DNA of 64,000 nt. Origin: Lampris incognitus (taxonomy: Eukaryota > Chordata > Actinopteri > Lampriformes > Lampridae). The notes below the pieces were generated by a model that was not told the origin of the DNA, did no database searches, and saw only the letters and a list, made by a program, of their open reading frames with translations. Below, piece by piece: positions 13,908 through 27,354 of this stretch. The stretch is taken from positions 100,953,433-101,017,432 of the forward strand of contig NC_079212.1 in assembly GCF_029633865.1 (NCBI RefSeq), given 5' to 3'. Numbering within the stretch: position 1 is the first letter of the stretch; every line of letters begins with the position of its first letter. The translations under genes and the position numbers were made by a program.

Positions 13908-15010
13908 AAGTGCCTTGAAAAGGTATTCGGCCCCCAACCTTTTTTTCCCACAAAAATTGGAATTTTTATTTGTGAATCACACACTCTTTCATAATGCAGC
14001 CCAAAATATATATTTTTAAGGCGTTCAAAAATTGAAATGTCATTAATTTATAACTGTTCAACCTCATTCAGTACTTGTTCTAACCACCTCTTGTAACTAT
14101 TACTGTTAAAAGTCTTTTTGGATAAGTATTAATTTTCCACAACATGATGGAGCAAGGGGCAGTACGGTGGTGCAGTGGTTAGCGTGGTCGCCTCAAAGCA
14201 AGAAAGTCCTGGGTTCGAGCCCCGGGGTAGTCCAACCTTGGGGGTCGTCCTCTGTGTGGAGTTTGCATGTTCTCTCCGTGTCTGCGTGGGTTTCCTCCGG
14301 AGGGCTCCGGTTTCTTCCCACAGTCCGAAGACATGTAGGTCGGGTGAATCGGCCGTACTAAATTGTCCCTAGGTTTGAATGTGTGTGTGTCGGCCCTGTG
14401 ATGGCCTGGCGGCCTGTCCAGGGTGTCTCCCTGCCTGCCGCCCGATGACTGCTGGGATAGGCTCCAGCATCCCCGCAACCCTGATCAGGATAAGCGGTTT
14501 AGATAATGGAAGGATGGATGATGGAGCAAGATTCTTCCATTACAAAATTCTTCCTTACAAAATTGCTCAAGCTCTGCCAGGTTAGTTGGGGAGTGGCAAT
14601 GAATGGCAGTTTAGAAGTCTTGCTACAGATGTTCAATGATTCGGCCACTCAAGGACATACATTTTCTTTACTTTAAGCCTTTCCAGTGTTGCTCTTGCAG
14701 TGGGCTTTGAGCCATTGTCTTGCTGAAAGACAAACTCTCTCCCTAGTGTACACTTTCTGGCACAGGGGAGCAAGTTTTTATCAAGGATCTATGTTGTGTA
14801 TCATTCATCTTCCAATCACTTCTGACCAGAATGCCAGTCCCTGCTGCTGAAAGCAACCCAATAACATGATGCTAACACCACCAAACTTTACCGTGGGGAT
14901 GGTGTTACCTGGCTGATGTGCAGTGTTGGATTTGTGCCACGTATAATGTGTAGTTACTTTGAATATAGTATATTCCAAGTCATATTTTGCCAATTTTTTT
15001 TTTATGAGCA
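13908..15010. mobile_element. Degenerate Tc1/mariner-like relic
   Basis: The left part reads taagtgccttgaaaagg then tattcggccccc, typical of termini of old vertebrate Tc1-type elements. Minus-strand sequence near 14860-14890 (...TTTGGTGGTGTTAGCATCATG, broken after 20) resembles the transposase GGGSIM region. The element is split by a SINE at 14157-14517. No intact frame remains and the right border is uncertain. Confidence 0.5.
14157..14517 (+). mobile_element. tRNA-derived SINE, complete with 13-bp target duplication
   Basis: The head ggtggtgcagtggttagc and ctgggttcgagccccgg are pol III A and B boxes of a tRNA-like promoter. The tail (gtttgcatgttctctccgtg, tccagcatccccgcaaccc, aggatggatg) is the conserved teleost SINE 3' region. 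Identical 13-mers atgatggagcaag lie at 14144-14156 and 14518-14530. Confidence 0.9.
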
Positions 15011-16078
15011 AGGTTATCTGTTGTGTGTGTGTGGGGGGGGGGGGGGTCCCTGGGTTTCCCTGGTTTGTGTATTTTTGTTAAAAAAAAATTCCTTGTCACC
15101 CTTTGGTGCAATGTGTTGGATATTGTTGAGCCATGAACATCATCTTCATAACAACTGAGTTCTGCAACTCAGTGACAGTTGACATCTCAGTATCCTTCCT
15201 TGATAAGTGCCAGTTTTGTTTGGCGACTAAGTATAAAGGGGTGGCCTGACCTAGGTGTTGTGGTTGTATTTTCATTTTTTCCCCCACTTCTATATAGTGG
15301 ACTACACCAAGCTCTTATGCACCGTGCCTCTGAGATGCCTTCCCCAGTTCTGTGCTTTGCTCACTTACTTACCTGTCCACGCGTTTGGAACCCTGTCCAT
15401 TATAAACAGATAATCCACAAGGGGGCATCAAAGCCACAAATTTGGCAGGAGGGGGCATTGTAACTCGGTACATTTCATTTTGCCTTGTGCATTTCTTTCC
15501 AGTTTTTTTTTTCTTTTCTTTCTTTCTTCCATGTTTCAGAGCTCTGGCAAGCTCCCTCCATGCATTGGTGATTAGCATTTCTTTTAGAATGCGGTGGAGA
15601 CAAAGTGTCTCACCGATGTCAGTTCTGCCCAACACATCTTCTGCTGCTGCCATTTCCATTTCCATTTTTGTGACTGTTCCTTGAACCGGTTATTTCTTGG
15701 ATGTTGTTTGTTGTGTAGTATTTGCATTTAATGCCTGTATGAAAAATGTATGCAATACACATTTGTTATATGCTATATGGGGGCATACATTTGCTACAGA
15801 AGAATGTGAGAAACACCCCTTTGGTTGATCTTTGAAGGATATATTTTTGTTTCCATGATTACTGTTTGGTTGGTTGTTGAAACATTTTATTCACAATACT
15901 AAGCATAGTTGAGAACATTACGGGTGTTTTGATGAGATGCCAAATTAGTGAACTAATTTTCTTTCACAAATCAAGACCATTAATTACGCACAGTAATTAT
16001 TACACTACAGTGACTGGCATAATTTCAGTCAGAATTGCTCCGCCAAAACCTGTGTATGAACTCTGTTGCCCCATGCAG
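15011..16078. other. ywhab intron, no gene recognised
   Basis: It contains a 14-base poly-G tract (15033-15046) and pyrimidine-rich stretches near 15500-15530. No exon or classifiable repeat was seen. Confidence 0.4.
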
Positions 16079-16242
16079 TCACAGTGGAGAACTCTCAGAA
16101 GGCCTACCAAGACGCATTTGAAATCAGTAAGAACGACATGCAGCCCACACACCCCATCCGGCTGGGCCTGGCCCTCAACTTTTCCGTGTTCTACTATGAA
16201 ATCCTCAACTCACCCGAGCAGGCCTGCGAACTGGCCAAGGCG
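16079..16242 (+). CDS. ywhab: ywhab coding exon c ([10 protein letters not shown]... to ELAKA)
   Basis: Acceptor ccatgcag, donor gtgggt. The exon carries two bases plus 54 codons. It includes [20 protein letters not shown], the conserved amphipathic-groove helix. A (CA)n array begins only about 8 bases inside the following intron. Confidence 0.95.
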
Positions 16243-16248
16243 GTGGGT

Positions 16249-16249
<1 letters not shown>

Positions 16250-16297
<48 letters not shown>
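16250..16297 (+). repeat. (CA)n microsatellite behind the exon c donor
   Basis: About 23 uninterrupted CA units begin 8 bases after the exon c splice donor (gtgggtgt then ACAC...). Confidence 0.95.
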
Positions 16298-17741
<1,444 letters not shown>

Positions 17742-17798
17742 CTGTGGACATCAGAAAACCAAGGAGATGAGGGGGACGCCGGCGAGGGAGAGAACTAG
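17742..17798 (+). CDS. ywhab: ywhab last coding exon e and stop codon
   Basis: Acceptor ccctctgcag. Eighteen codons LWTSENQGDEGDAGEGEN are followed by TAG at 17796-17798. The acidic beta-type tail is the best evidence for the paralogue. Confidence 0.95.
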   Translation: MWTSENQGDEGDAGEGEN

Positions 17799-20700
17799 AG
17801 CCCCTCCCACCTCCACCACCACCACCACCTCTTAAACTTTTCCCCCTCCTGTCTCTCTCTTCACTTCATGTCCTCCCATCTCCTTCCAGCTCCCTTCTGT
17901 ATAACTAACAGCATGAATTATACCTGACCCTCACAAAGACAAAGGAGAAAAATACTTTTAACTTTCCTTTCTTTCTCCCACTATCCTGTCTCTCCCTCCC
18001 TCCCTGTCTCTTTCATGGTGCCCCAAGGCAGGCCAAGAGGGCTCTAGTCTTGACTAAGCACTGGTGAGCCTAGTCCAACAACGCCCAGAGTGAGGGTTTA
18101 ATTTCCAAATGGAAAGATTTTTTTTTTTAAGTATGGAATCAAATTTGGAGTAGCGAGACAACATTCCCAAGTTTCCCCCTCGCTTAATCTCCTGTCCCAT
18201 GGCATTCCTCTGTTCTGGCTTTGTTTCCTTCCTTCTTTACTTCTTCCTAACATTTGTGAAGATAATTCGTGCTTTCAAATCCCTCCCCAGACTCCATCTT
18301 CTCTTTCTTTAGTAAGCTAATGGATTCATATAGATGTCCCTCTCTTCTCTTTTGGCTTTTCTTAGTGTACTGGCAAATGGCTGGTTATATTCCAATTTAA
18401 AACAAAACAAAGGTTATTAAACTTGTCCGTTTATTTTCAACAAACACTGTGATGCTTAGTTTTTCCTCCACCCCCATCACCGTCAAACAAGACAATGCTG
18501 ATTTCTTTCTGTGGCAAGGATTGTACCCTCTTTTTTTCTCCCCCTTTAATTGGCAGAGCAATTCTGCTGAGAATTATACAGAAGGGTCATTCAAGGCTGT
18601 ATTGTGACACTGACTAACCACGTTCATTATATCTGCTTTGTAATCAAACGCTCGCTTACCAAATTTTCTTTGCTTTGCAAATAACGTAACTAAAACTCAG
18701 ATCTAAAGGGACCTGTTATTCATTTTACCATTCCATATAATTCTATTTTTGAATTTAAAATAAGATGGTTAAAAATGTTTAAAAAGGACATTCCGTGTGA
18801 AACTCCCAGAAGATTTTGGATCTTTTGTTTGCCTAGCGCAAACGCAAGCCATTTCACCAGTTTGGCCACCCCAGTTTAAAACCGACGGTACTGTGGGACC
18901 CCAGTGCTGCACTGCTTGTTCCATAACCAGCACTGGTTGTGAACTAGTATTGTTCCTGTTTTATTAAAGGGTTCTTTTTATGTGTATGTAACAAAACACA
19001 ATCATGGCCCAGTTTTTTTTTAATATATAACTGTAAAGTTAAAAAAAATTTTTAGATCATAACTATTAATCTGTTTTTTGGAAATGAAAGAATTCATCAA
19101 TACTATGAAATTTAACATGTTTGCGAAGAACCGTCTCCAAGCCCCTTCCCCCCTTATGTAATCTTTGTCTTTATAGACACGTTTCATCCATTTTTTTCTT
19201 TTTTTAAGGTTTTCAATTTGTGATGTCATTGCACCTCGAGCCTGAAATGTAAACTTTAGGGAGAGTTGTTATCATTTACCACTAAATATTGTGATTTTTT
19301 TTTCAAGAGATCAGATGCTTTGTCCTAAGTTAAACCATTTCCCAGCAGCTAGAGGGTTATGTTCTTCACTATGCTTTCTGTAACCGCTTACATATGCCAC
19401 ACTACTCAGTGTGTCTGCCCAGTCTGACTACATTTTGACTAGCTTATATGTTATACAACAAATGTTGCGTGGGTGACAGTCATATCCGGGGCCAATACAT
19501 TAGCCAGTAAAAACTCCCTTGTACTTAAATCTCAGTGAGCAACTGTAGTTATTAGTGTCCCCACCACCAGACACTTCCTTGCTTTATCCATTGGTCAGCC
19601 TCAGCAAATATGTCATTGATGACTTCCTGTAGGTATTTTAAAATGATCAGACTTGGTTAATAGTATTTTCATCCATTAGTAAGCAAATGCAGAGAGGTAA
19701 ATTTTGGAGCTTTATCTGACACCTGCTCCCAATCTCACACACAGCTCGCCTTTTTTTTTGTCTTCCTGCAGCTCACCTGACTGGATAATAACATTAGATG
19801 ACACAAACATTCGCAACCACAACCATTTTTCGTGAATAGATCCTACTCAAAGAAAGACTGGGCACATTCTGGTGCAGGTGGTGTGCTTTTTTCCCTTTCT
19901 TTTTTTAACATACAAGAGCAGCGATGAATGCAAGTTGCTGCTCATAATGGTTATGTTAAAAAACTAGACTAATGTCACAAACTAATACGGCACCTTTTTT
20001 TTTTATTGCACGCAATCATCGTTATACTGTTGGTACACAAAGCTGTTATTCTTAAGGCCCCCCTCCCATTTCTAGCAATGGTAGGCAAAAAAGAAAAACC
20101 TTGAATAATCTCAGTGTCACAATAACCTTGTCATTACTCACCTGGACTTTCTATAGGTGCAGGAAAGTCGCGTTTCAATCTTTTTCTCTCTTTGCTGAGG
20201 ACAAATGTTTTCATGCACTGACGTTTAAAAAGAAAGTCTCCTTACCCCCTTTTCTCTTTAGCTGAGCAGAAGCAGCAGTTATTCCTACGCTTGATAAGGA
20301 AATTGAACGAAAAGGAAAAAAAAAAAACTTTCCCATGCAGTAGTGAATGTGGCACTGAGCCTGTCTGTATATCTGGTATCTCCAAACGTTTTGTTTTTAC
20401 TTACCAGTATTCTGGGGGAAAAAATCCAAAAAAAAAAGGAAAAAAAAAGTATGCTTCTGTGACCGTTTTATTGCTTAGCGCGCACGTGGTTGTGAAAACT
20501 TAGACTTAGCTTAATGACACAAAAAACTAGTAAAAAGACAAAAAAACAACACCTTTCCCTGGTTATTGACGTATTACTAGATTTGTGTATGTCTTTTAAA
20601 AAAAAAACTCCAACTCTAGTTTCACCTAACATGTTAAGGACAAAAAAAAAATAATGTAAAAGACGATTTAAAGTGAAATAAAGGTTTTATCAGTTCTGAA
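17799..20700 (+). other. ywhab: ywhab 3' UTR (inferred extent)
   Basis: The 2.9 kb after the stop codon is without coding exons and is rich in pyrimidine and poly-A/T runs. An AATAAA polyadenylation signal at 20677-20682 is followed by TG/T-rich sequence, a plausible transcript end. Long 3' UTRs are usual for 14-3-3 genes. Earlier weak signals cannot be excluded. Confidence 0.5.
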
Positions 20701-22742
20701 TCTCACCTGCTCTGTTTATTGTGGCTGCTGGCCGGGTGCGGCGCAGGAAACGTCAGCACCTCCAAAACCTCGCTTGAATGAAAACACGTGCCCCACAGGG
20801 GTCCCGGTCAGATGACAAGGGTTCCGGCTCTGCAGCGGATTGTGAAAAGTTTAGGAACCTAAAACATGTTAATTCAATGGTTGCGTGACCGTACATTTAA
20901 GCTGAATTCAACCCAAGACAAACAAACTATCTACTTTATTTGTAAGTTCATTTCCATGACCTTCCCACACAGGGCAGAACCCCCACCACACTCATCTGCT
21001 TTTCTCACATGTACTTGTCATTAGGTGTAAAACCAAAAATGACTTGCCTCATTTCCTTTACACTCTCTATCGGGTCCACACTTGGGTCTAAGGGAAGGGA
21101 AATATTGCTGTTAACCATTTAACTCGCTAATAATGGTTGTTCGCAATGTTGGTAAATCTCATTTACCATTTGTGTTCACTGCTAGTAATTCTGAATAAGC
21201 ATAAGATAAACACATTAAAAGTTAGGGAAGATAAAAGTACAGGCGGCATAATGAAGCATTTACTTGACTGTAATTCAAACATGGACAACTGGTGCAAAAG
21301 GTTCATCTAGGGTTGATGGAGCAAGCTTGCTGTATATCAGCAGCAGCGTTGACATACCAAAGACAAACGAGCAGAAAATTACGTTTTTCTCTCAACCAGC
21401 ACTACCGAGATTCCCATAGGCAAGACACCAACCAAAACTGCTCCGTTTGGAGTAGAAGACGTGACGTTTTGCAGAACTGTCAAAAGCTGTGACCTGTGTG
21501 TGTAAAGCATCTCTTGACTTCTGCCTGTGAATGAAGGTTGTCGTAGATTAACATTTTCAAAATTCCGGAATTATGTTATTTTCAATAGGTTTACAGATAT
21601 GGCAAATATCAGACTGCGTGACAGCACAGGTGCCTGGGTGCACCAGTGACACCTGGGAGTGAAACTGTAGGTTTGCTGCTGTTGTGGCAGCAATCCAGGC
21701 TGCTGTTTGATATTTTGGGTGAAGACAAGTAACCGCATTCAAAACACACACAGCCTACGTGCTAACTTGTTTGGGCAGCTGCAAGGAAATACTTAACGTA
21801 GCATATCTACACAATTAAAGCTGTAAACAGCTGACAATATCTTTACGGGTTGTTAGAGCCACGTCATTTCCACAAATCGGTTCCTCTGAGAAATGTAATC
21901 TAAATGCCATTCAAAGTCCACATTGATTGAAACTAGGAAGCTTTAGCCGTTAAACAAAGGCCCAACTTTTGATACGGAGTTTTTATTCTACTTACAGCTA
22001 CACACGGCACACACACGCGGAAGAGTGGTGGATGAAGAAATTTTACTCATGCATTTTTCCCCATCCCGCTCTCCTTCCAACAGGACAAGTGGGCAGCCCT
22101 TTTCCTTCGTTGCCCAGGTACCAATTCCAGGTTGTGGTCATATCCACATGTTCCTTGGTTCTTAATATCTTCACGTAACTTTAACAACAACTTGAACAGT
22201 CCAAGTTTATCAAACCAGATGTTTAGACATGAAACATTGAGCATCTGATTATTTTTTAAAGGCTCAGAAATGAATTGCTTTCAGACGAATGGTGATATAT
22301 GATGCAAATTAATAGAATTTAAAAAAGCCACAGAAACCAATTCTATACAAACGTTAACTTTATTCAGCAGATGACATGAATTTACATTTCTCTAAAATGT
22401 TTTATCCCCCAATTTTTTTACGCAAGCCAAACATACAGAACATATCAATATGCTTTGACCCTCCCTGACCAGATGTAATAAGTTTTTTTTTATGGGTAAA
22501 GAAACATCTCAAAGCAAATCCTACACACTGACCTGTGGTAAAACAAGATTGGATAGGAACCCACTGAAAATGAACGAACCACAAATAAGCTACTCGCCTG
22601 GACATGCACAACAAACATTTAGGCATATGTTAAAGTGTAGAATTAGAGACACAGGTCTTAAATGGATTTCCACTCAGATCTACCAGCCATTTAACCATAA
22701 AGACTGCTCAATAACCGGTTAGAAATAAAAATAACTTTAGCG
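20701..22742. other. Intergenic region between ywhab and tomm34
   Basis: No gene is supported. Short open frames have no domain resemblance and no splice-consistent exon chain was found. Confidence 0.4.
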
Positions 22743-23238
22743 ATCAAAGAAGGTTGAATCAGTTCATCTGGATACAACGTTTACTGACATACATTTCATC
22801 ACTCAGTTAACTAAGTGACATCTTCAGTCTAAACTGACTGCAGGTATCACCACCCTTATAAACATTACAGTGGCATAACGACCGAAACCAACGACCAGTT
22901 AGTTTCATATGCAAATGGAGGATTTGGGAATGTTTGCAATCACAGCATTGTAAGATGGCGACAGATGTACTGTAAACTGCGGAGTCCTGGCATGATGTGT
23001 AAGCTCTCCTGTGTTGTACCATCCTCTTTGCCGGCGTCTTTTTGGTTTCCCCAATGTATAAGTCACAGCAATCCTCCTGGCACTTAACCGTGTACACTAT
23101 ATTGCTCTGTTTGTGCTGGGGGACCCGATCCTTGGGGTGGACCAACTTTTGACGCAGCGTGTTTTGGGGTTTGAAAGCAACTGAGATGTGGTGCTTGGAA
23201 AATATGCGTCTCAGCTTTTCCGACACTCCCGCCACATA
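22743..23238 (-). mobile_element. Penelope-like element remnant, minus copy, with GIY-YIG fragment
   Basis: Minus-strand reading gives the end of a reverse transcriptase (SEKLRRIFSKHHISVAFKP) and the start of a GIY-YIG endonuclease (VYTVKC, CCDLYIGET, KRMVQHRR). After DSAVY about 160 bp are missing relative to the neighbouring plus copy, and the frame resumes in the 3' tail. The 3' tail has a hammerhead-like CTGAAGA / GATGAAA pair around a stem (22790-22835). Penelope-like elements carry a GIY-YIG nuclease and hammerhead motifs (family knowledge). Confidence 0.75.
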
Positions 23239-23247
23239 CGGTATATA

Positions 23248-23770
23248 TAGCGTACGTGGTTAAGTGCCAGGAGGATTGCCGTGACTTATACATTGGGGAA
23301 ACATGCTGGCCAAGAGGATAGCACAACACAGGAGAGCTAACATGTCAGGCCAAGACTCCACAGTCTACACCCATCTACAGGCCAGTGGCCACTCTTTCAA
23401 GGGTGAGGATGTGCACATCCTTGATAGGGAGAAACGCTGGTTTGAACGGGGAGTCAGACCATCTATGTGAAGAGGGAATGACCATCCCTGAACTGGGGGG
23501 GGCTAAGAGCACATCTGTTGCCATCTTACAATGCTGTGATTGCAAACATTCCCAAATCCTCTGTGAATAGCACACATGGCCATTGAAACTCTAGTTAGTG
23601 GACACACCCATATTTGCATATGAAACGTTGTTGGTTCTGGTCATTATGCAACTGTTGTTTATAAGGGTGGGGATACCTGTAGTCAGTTTAGACTGAAGAC
23701 GGCACTTAGTTGAGTGATGAAACGTATCTGTCAATAAACGTATCTGAATGAACTGATTCAACCTTCTTTA
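23248..23770 (+). mobile_element. Penelope-like element remnant, plus copy
   Basis: Head-to-head with the minus copy. The frame from about 23260 begins inside the GIY-YIG domain (DLYIGE), continues through DSTVYTHLQASGHSFKGED and VHILDREKRWFERGVRPSM, then a TGA and frame loss. It ends with the same 3' tail: hammerhead-like CTGAAGA (23693-23699), a short stem, GAAAC (23719-23723), ending ...gattcaaccttcttt. The inverted partial-copy arrangement is typical of Penelope insertions. Confidence 0.75.
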
Positions 23771-24365
23771 ATTTTCATGCCTGGATTGAGCATGCATCGA
23801 GACATTTTGACTTTAGAGATGTGAGACTTTCTGCACAACACTTAAAATGTACATTTAAGGAGTTTGATAAATGCTTTGACTTGGAGCAGAAGCTAACCAA
23901 GGCCAACAGATGGATGCAGAGGTTCAAGACAGGCACATGAGGTAAAGAGGTACGTACAATGCTGCATGGCGAGGAAGAGGATGGAGGGGAGACTGCCAGA
24001 TAAAGAGGAGGGAGTGGAGAGTGTCAAGATGTAACTTAATTCCCCCTGCTAAGTAAGACTCTTTGTCAGATCAAATTGCAAAGCAGGATTTTAAAGGGAT
24101 TTTAAAGACTCATTTGAATAATCAAAGTCTTGAAACCGATATAGCTGAGACTAAATACATTTTAATCTACTGTAATTTAATAAAGCAAAGATGAACTTGC
24201 CCAAAAAAGGATTTTAGTTAACACATCCCTAGTCTTAAGTAGTTGAATGATGCCAATGACCAGTTGCTGTACCCCTTCAATAGCAATGTCTCCAGCCTCT
24301 CTTCCTCCACAAGAAGTGCAGTCACAAGACTTGACACTACTTCCTCCACTCTTCCTGATATGCCA
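23771..24365. other. Probable tomm34 3' UTR and intergenic sequence
   Basis: No coding signal. The minus-strand transcript must end in this stretch or within the Penelope remnants; I saw no convincing AATAAA on the minus strand. Confidence 0.35.
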
Positions 24366-24467
24366 TCACTTCTTCTTCTGTACCTCTTGCAGTAGTTTAA
24401 GGGCGGCAGTGTTCTTGGGCTCCACCTTCAGTAAACTGTTCAGGTCCTCTATACAGGTTTTGGTGTC
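24366..24467 (-). CDS. tomm34: tomm34 coding exon 7 (DTKTCIEDLNSLL... stop)
   Basis: Thirty-three codons plus TGA (24366-24368) with acceptor CGCAG. It encodes the final TPR2 helix and the basic end EVQKKK. Confidence 0.93.
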   Translation of the reverse strand, partial: DTKTCIEDLNSLLKVEPKNTAALKLLQEVQKKK

Positions 24468-25613
24468 CTGCGATTATGCAAATGAGAATTAGTTCAGTAG
24501 AACCATGCCTATTTTTTGGAGGAAGCAGAGGAGGTTAGTCATTTACTGAGAGGAAAATTCATTTCACATATGTCTTCTCTGTTCTTATTTGAGGGGAAAT
24601 GTGGGGTTTTACACTCAGGTGAGTGGTATGAGGACCAGAAACTCATGTCATGCCTAGTCAAATTGTTCTCTACCTCAATTTGTCTCTTGATTCTTCTTCC
24701 TGCTGCAGGGGAAACATCTGTAATAATTAGTAGTGGAATTTCTTTTTCCTCTATTGCCGCAAAAGCCACTATCAATATTGTACCAGTCTGCTCGATTTGT
24801 AAATAGGATAGGAGCTTCTAATCAAGGACATGCCAAAGGATTTTTTGTCACAGACAAGTGGTTAAAACACTAAGCTTTGAACTCCTATTTGATAAGTTTA
24901 TTTCCCCAGGACACCCATAGAGGACAACTTCTGTTTTTGTTTAACCAAACAAGCTTTTTTTGTATCAAATTATATTATTGAGATATCGTACACCTATCTT
25001 AACATCAGTGAAGGAAAATGGCCACTTGATAACCCCAACGACACACCTCAACACAGGTTCAACCTTCTGAAATAGTTGTTTTAGATTTTTCAGTAAATTA
25101 TGCTGCCCTGAGATGGTCCTCAAGATTCATGACGGCTAAGCCTGAGGCCCTCTATGGCAACCAAAAACACTTAAGCACACGGGTCAGGGCATGATTTAAT
25201 ATATTAGCTTTTTATCTAAACTGGTAATCAGTATGAATGCTTACTCAGAAAATGGCACGGGGAGGGTAACATCTTGTATACTGGTAAATTATATGGAGTC
25301 TGCGTGGGGAGGTAATAGTGAAAGTCTAAATTCTTATAGGTCATTTCTGATTGGGATCATTCCCTGTGAATTTTACAGAAGTGATTCCTCATTCTCTGGA
25401 GGTGGTGACCAGCACCAGCAAGTCATAAATCATTAAGTAACACTGGGCTATCCCTCTTTTAGTGTCTTTAAGCAACGCACCCTGTCTCCATGCGCTTCAA
25501 AGTTGTCACCCTATCCATACCATGATCTCTGGCCATTTTGACGCTATGTCACATAGCTTGGTCTACTAGGAGATGTGAAGAAACTAATGGCTAAATGTAC
25601 TGGGATATCTCAC
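24468..25613. other. tomm34 intron 6, nothing recognised
   Basis: No element or exon supported. Confidence 0.4.
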
Positions 25614-25740
25614 CTTGAGTTCTTTGTGTGCCTGTGCTCTCCTGTAGAGGGCTTTAACACTGCTGCTGTCAATCGCCAGTGCATTATCACAGTCTCTGAT
25701 GACCTCCTTGTACTGCTTCAGCGACAGGTAGCACAGTGCC
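25614..25740 (-). CDS. tomm34: tomm34 coding exon 6 (ALCYLSLKQYKEVI...)
   Basis: One base plus 42 codons, acceptor TGTGCAG, donor GTGAG. It contains VKALYRRAQAHKELK with clamp residues K262 and R266 of TPR2. Confidence 0.95.
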
Positions 25741-26330
25741 CTGCACACTCAAAATGCATACACGACGTGACAGAACAACACAAAACGACACAACAAAGAA
25801 AGACAAAACAAAAATCAAAACAGCATAATAAAAAAAAACATACAACCCGACCAAACACAACAAAAAAAAGTCATGTCGGCCTGTCAAACATCTAGCACAA
25901 TTAATGCCAGCCCATGGTTTGGAATTTTCCAACCACAGAAAATATCCAAAATAAAAAAATGTTCGATTTTTTGTAAGAAAAAAGAAAGAAGCCAAAGCGT
26001 TTAATCGGCTCAGATTTTAAAGAGATAGGTTTGTCTAAATAACATGGAAACGTCTGGATGAAGGAATGCATGGGTGAACAAATAATTTTTTTTGGGGGGG
26101 GGGGGGTGAATGGTAGATAAATGGACAGATGATAGTTGAATTAATATTTGGACATTTGGATTGATGACTGTTGATGGATGGGAAAAATTAATAGACAACT
26201 AATTGGATGACAGATGGCCAGTTAAATCAATTGTGGATACTCTGATCGAATCAAGAGACATTTTGAGAGTAGATGGGCAGATGAATAGTTAGACAGAAAA
26301 ATGGCCTGATGGCAAGGTGGGGCGACTCAC
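25741..26330. other. tomm34 intron 5, A-rich plus poly-G run
   Basis: A-rich simple sequence at 25780-25870, a poly-G run near 26094-26106 and degenerate gatgg-type repeats at 26100-26290. No gene was seen. Confidence 0.5.
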
Positions 26331-26478
26331 CTGTTGGTGTAGGCCGTGACCTCTGTGGGGTTGTGTTTGAGGCTCTGGCTGTACTTCTCTATGGCTTTTT
26401 GGTGCTCTCCCTTCTTCACAAGAGCATTACCCTCTTCCTTCAGTATCTGGCCTTTCTTAATATTTTGAGCACTAGGAG
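26331..26478 (-). CDS. tomm34: tomm34 coding exon 5 (PSAQNIKKGQILKEEGN...)
   Basis: 148 bases, acceptor CTTTAG, donor GTGAGT. It starts TPR2 with ILKEEGNALVKKGEHQKAIE and ends in AYTNR; clamp residues K197, N201 and N232 lie here. Confidence 0.95.
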
Positions 26479-27180
26479 CTAAAGAGGGGAGCAGAGAGGA
26501 GTGAGGAAGAGAGAGATAAAGAAGAGGTGATGATGTTAGAAAAGGTTAAATCAGAAATCCAAAAACACTTTCTCCATTCCCAGCAACATGAGGAATGGGG
26601 GATCATATTGTATGTTCTTGTCTTTCTTAACACCACTGACATCACGGTCAGATTACATCACACTATGGTAAAAAAAAAAAAACCTAAGTTAGATAACACT
26701 ACAATGATCTGTATCGGGAAACTAAACAGAAATAAGCCAAAGTGAACAGAAACTCAAAAAATTGAAAATCAAAGCAAGAGGACATGACACAATCAGCATT
26801 GTAACACCAGATTCATATCAAAGTTACAATCCTGAAGGTTCTTCATTTGAACTTAATGATGCCTGTATAAAGGTAATTGCAGTGGTGTCTGAGCACTCAA
26901 TATCTCTGAGGACCCATTCAATACTAAACAAATTCTCAACAAGTACTGGTGCATCAGCACCTTTCCTGCCCTAAATCAATAACAAAAACATGGTTGAATC
27001 TTGGTTTTAGCGATTAATCTTATCATAATTGTCAGTAAGGGTCCTATGCAAACCTCTGCCATTTCTGCTTGATAGACACCGCTTTACCTCATCTTCTAAC
27101 TCACTGCAACCTGCTACCATCTTGTGCATTTTGCCACTACAGCAATGACATGAAGTGCGCATTTTTCCTCGCAAAGATGT
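26479..27180. other. tomm34 intron 4, left part
   Basis: No exon or named repeat seen. Confidence 0.4.
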
Positions 27181-27354
27181 ATTTCCCCGACTATAAGTCG
27201 CTGTTTTTTTACTCATCTAGCTGGTCCTGCGACTTATATTCCAAAGCGACTTATACAATGTAATTTTGTTGGACATATACACTCAATTTCAACTAAGGCC
27301 ACTAGATGGCACTCTTTAATCTTGTGACTCAATTGAAACTACTACTGCCATATA

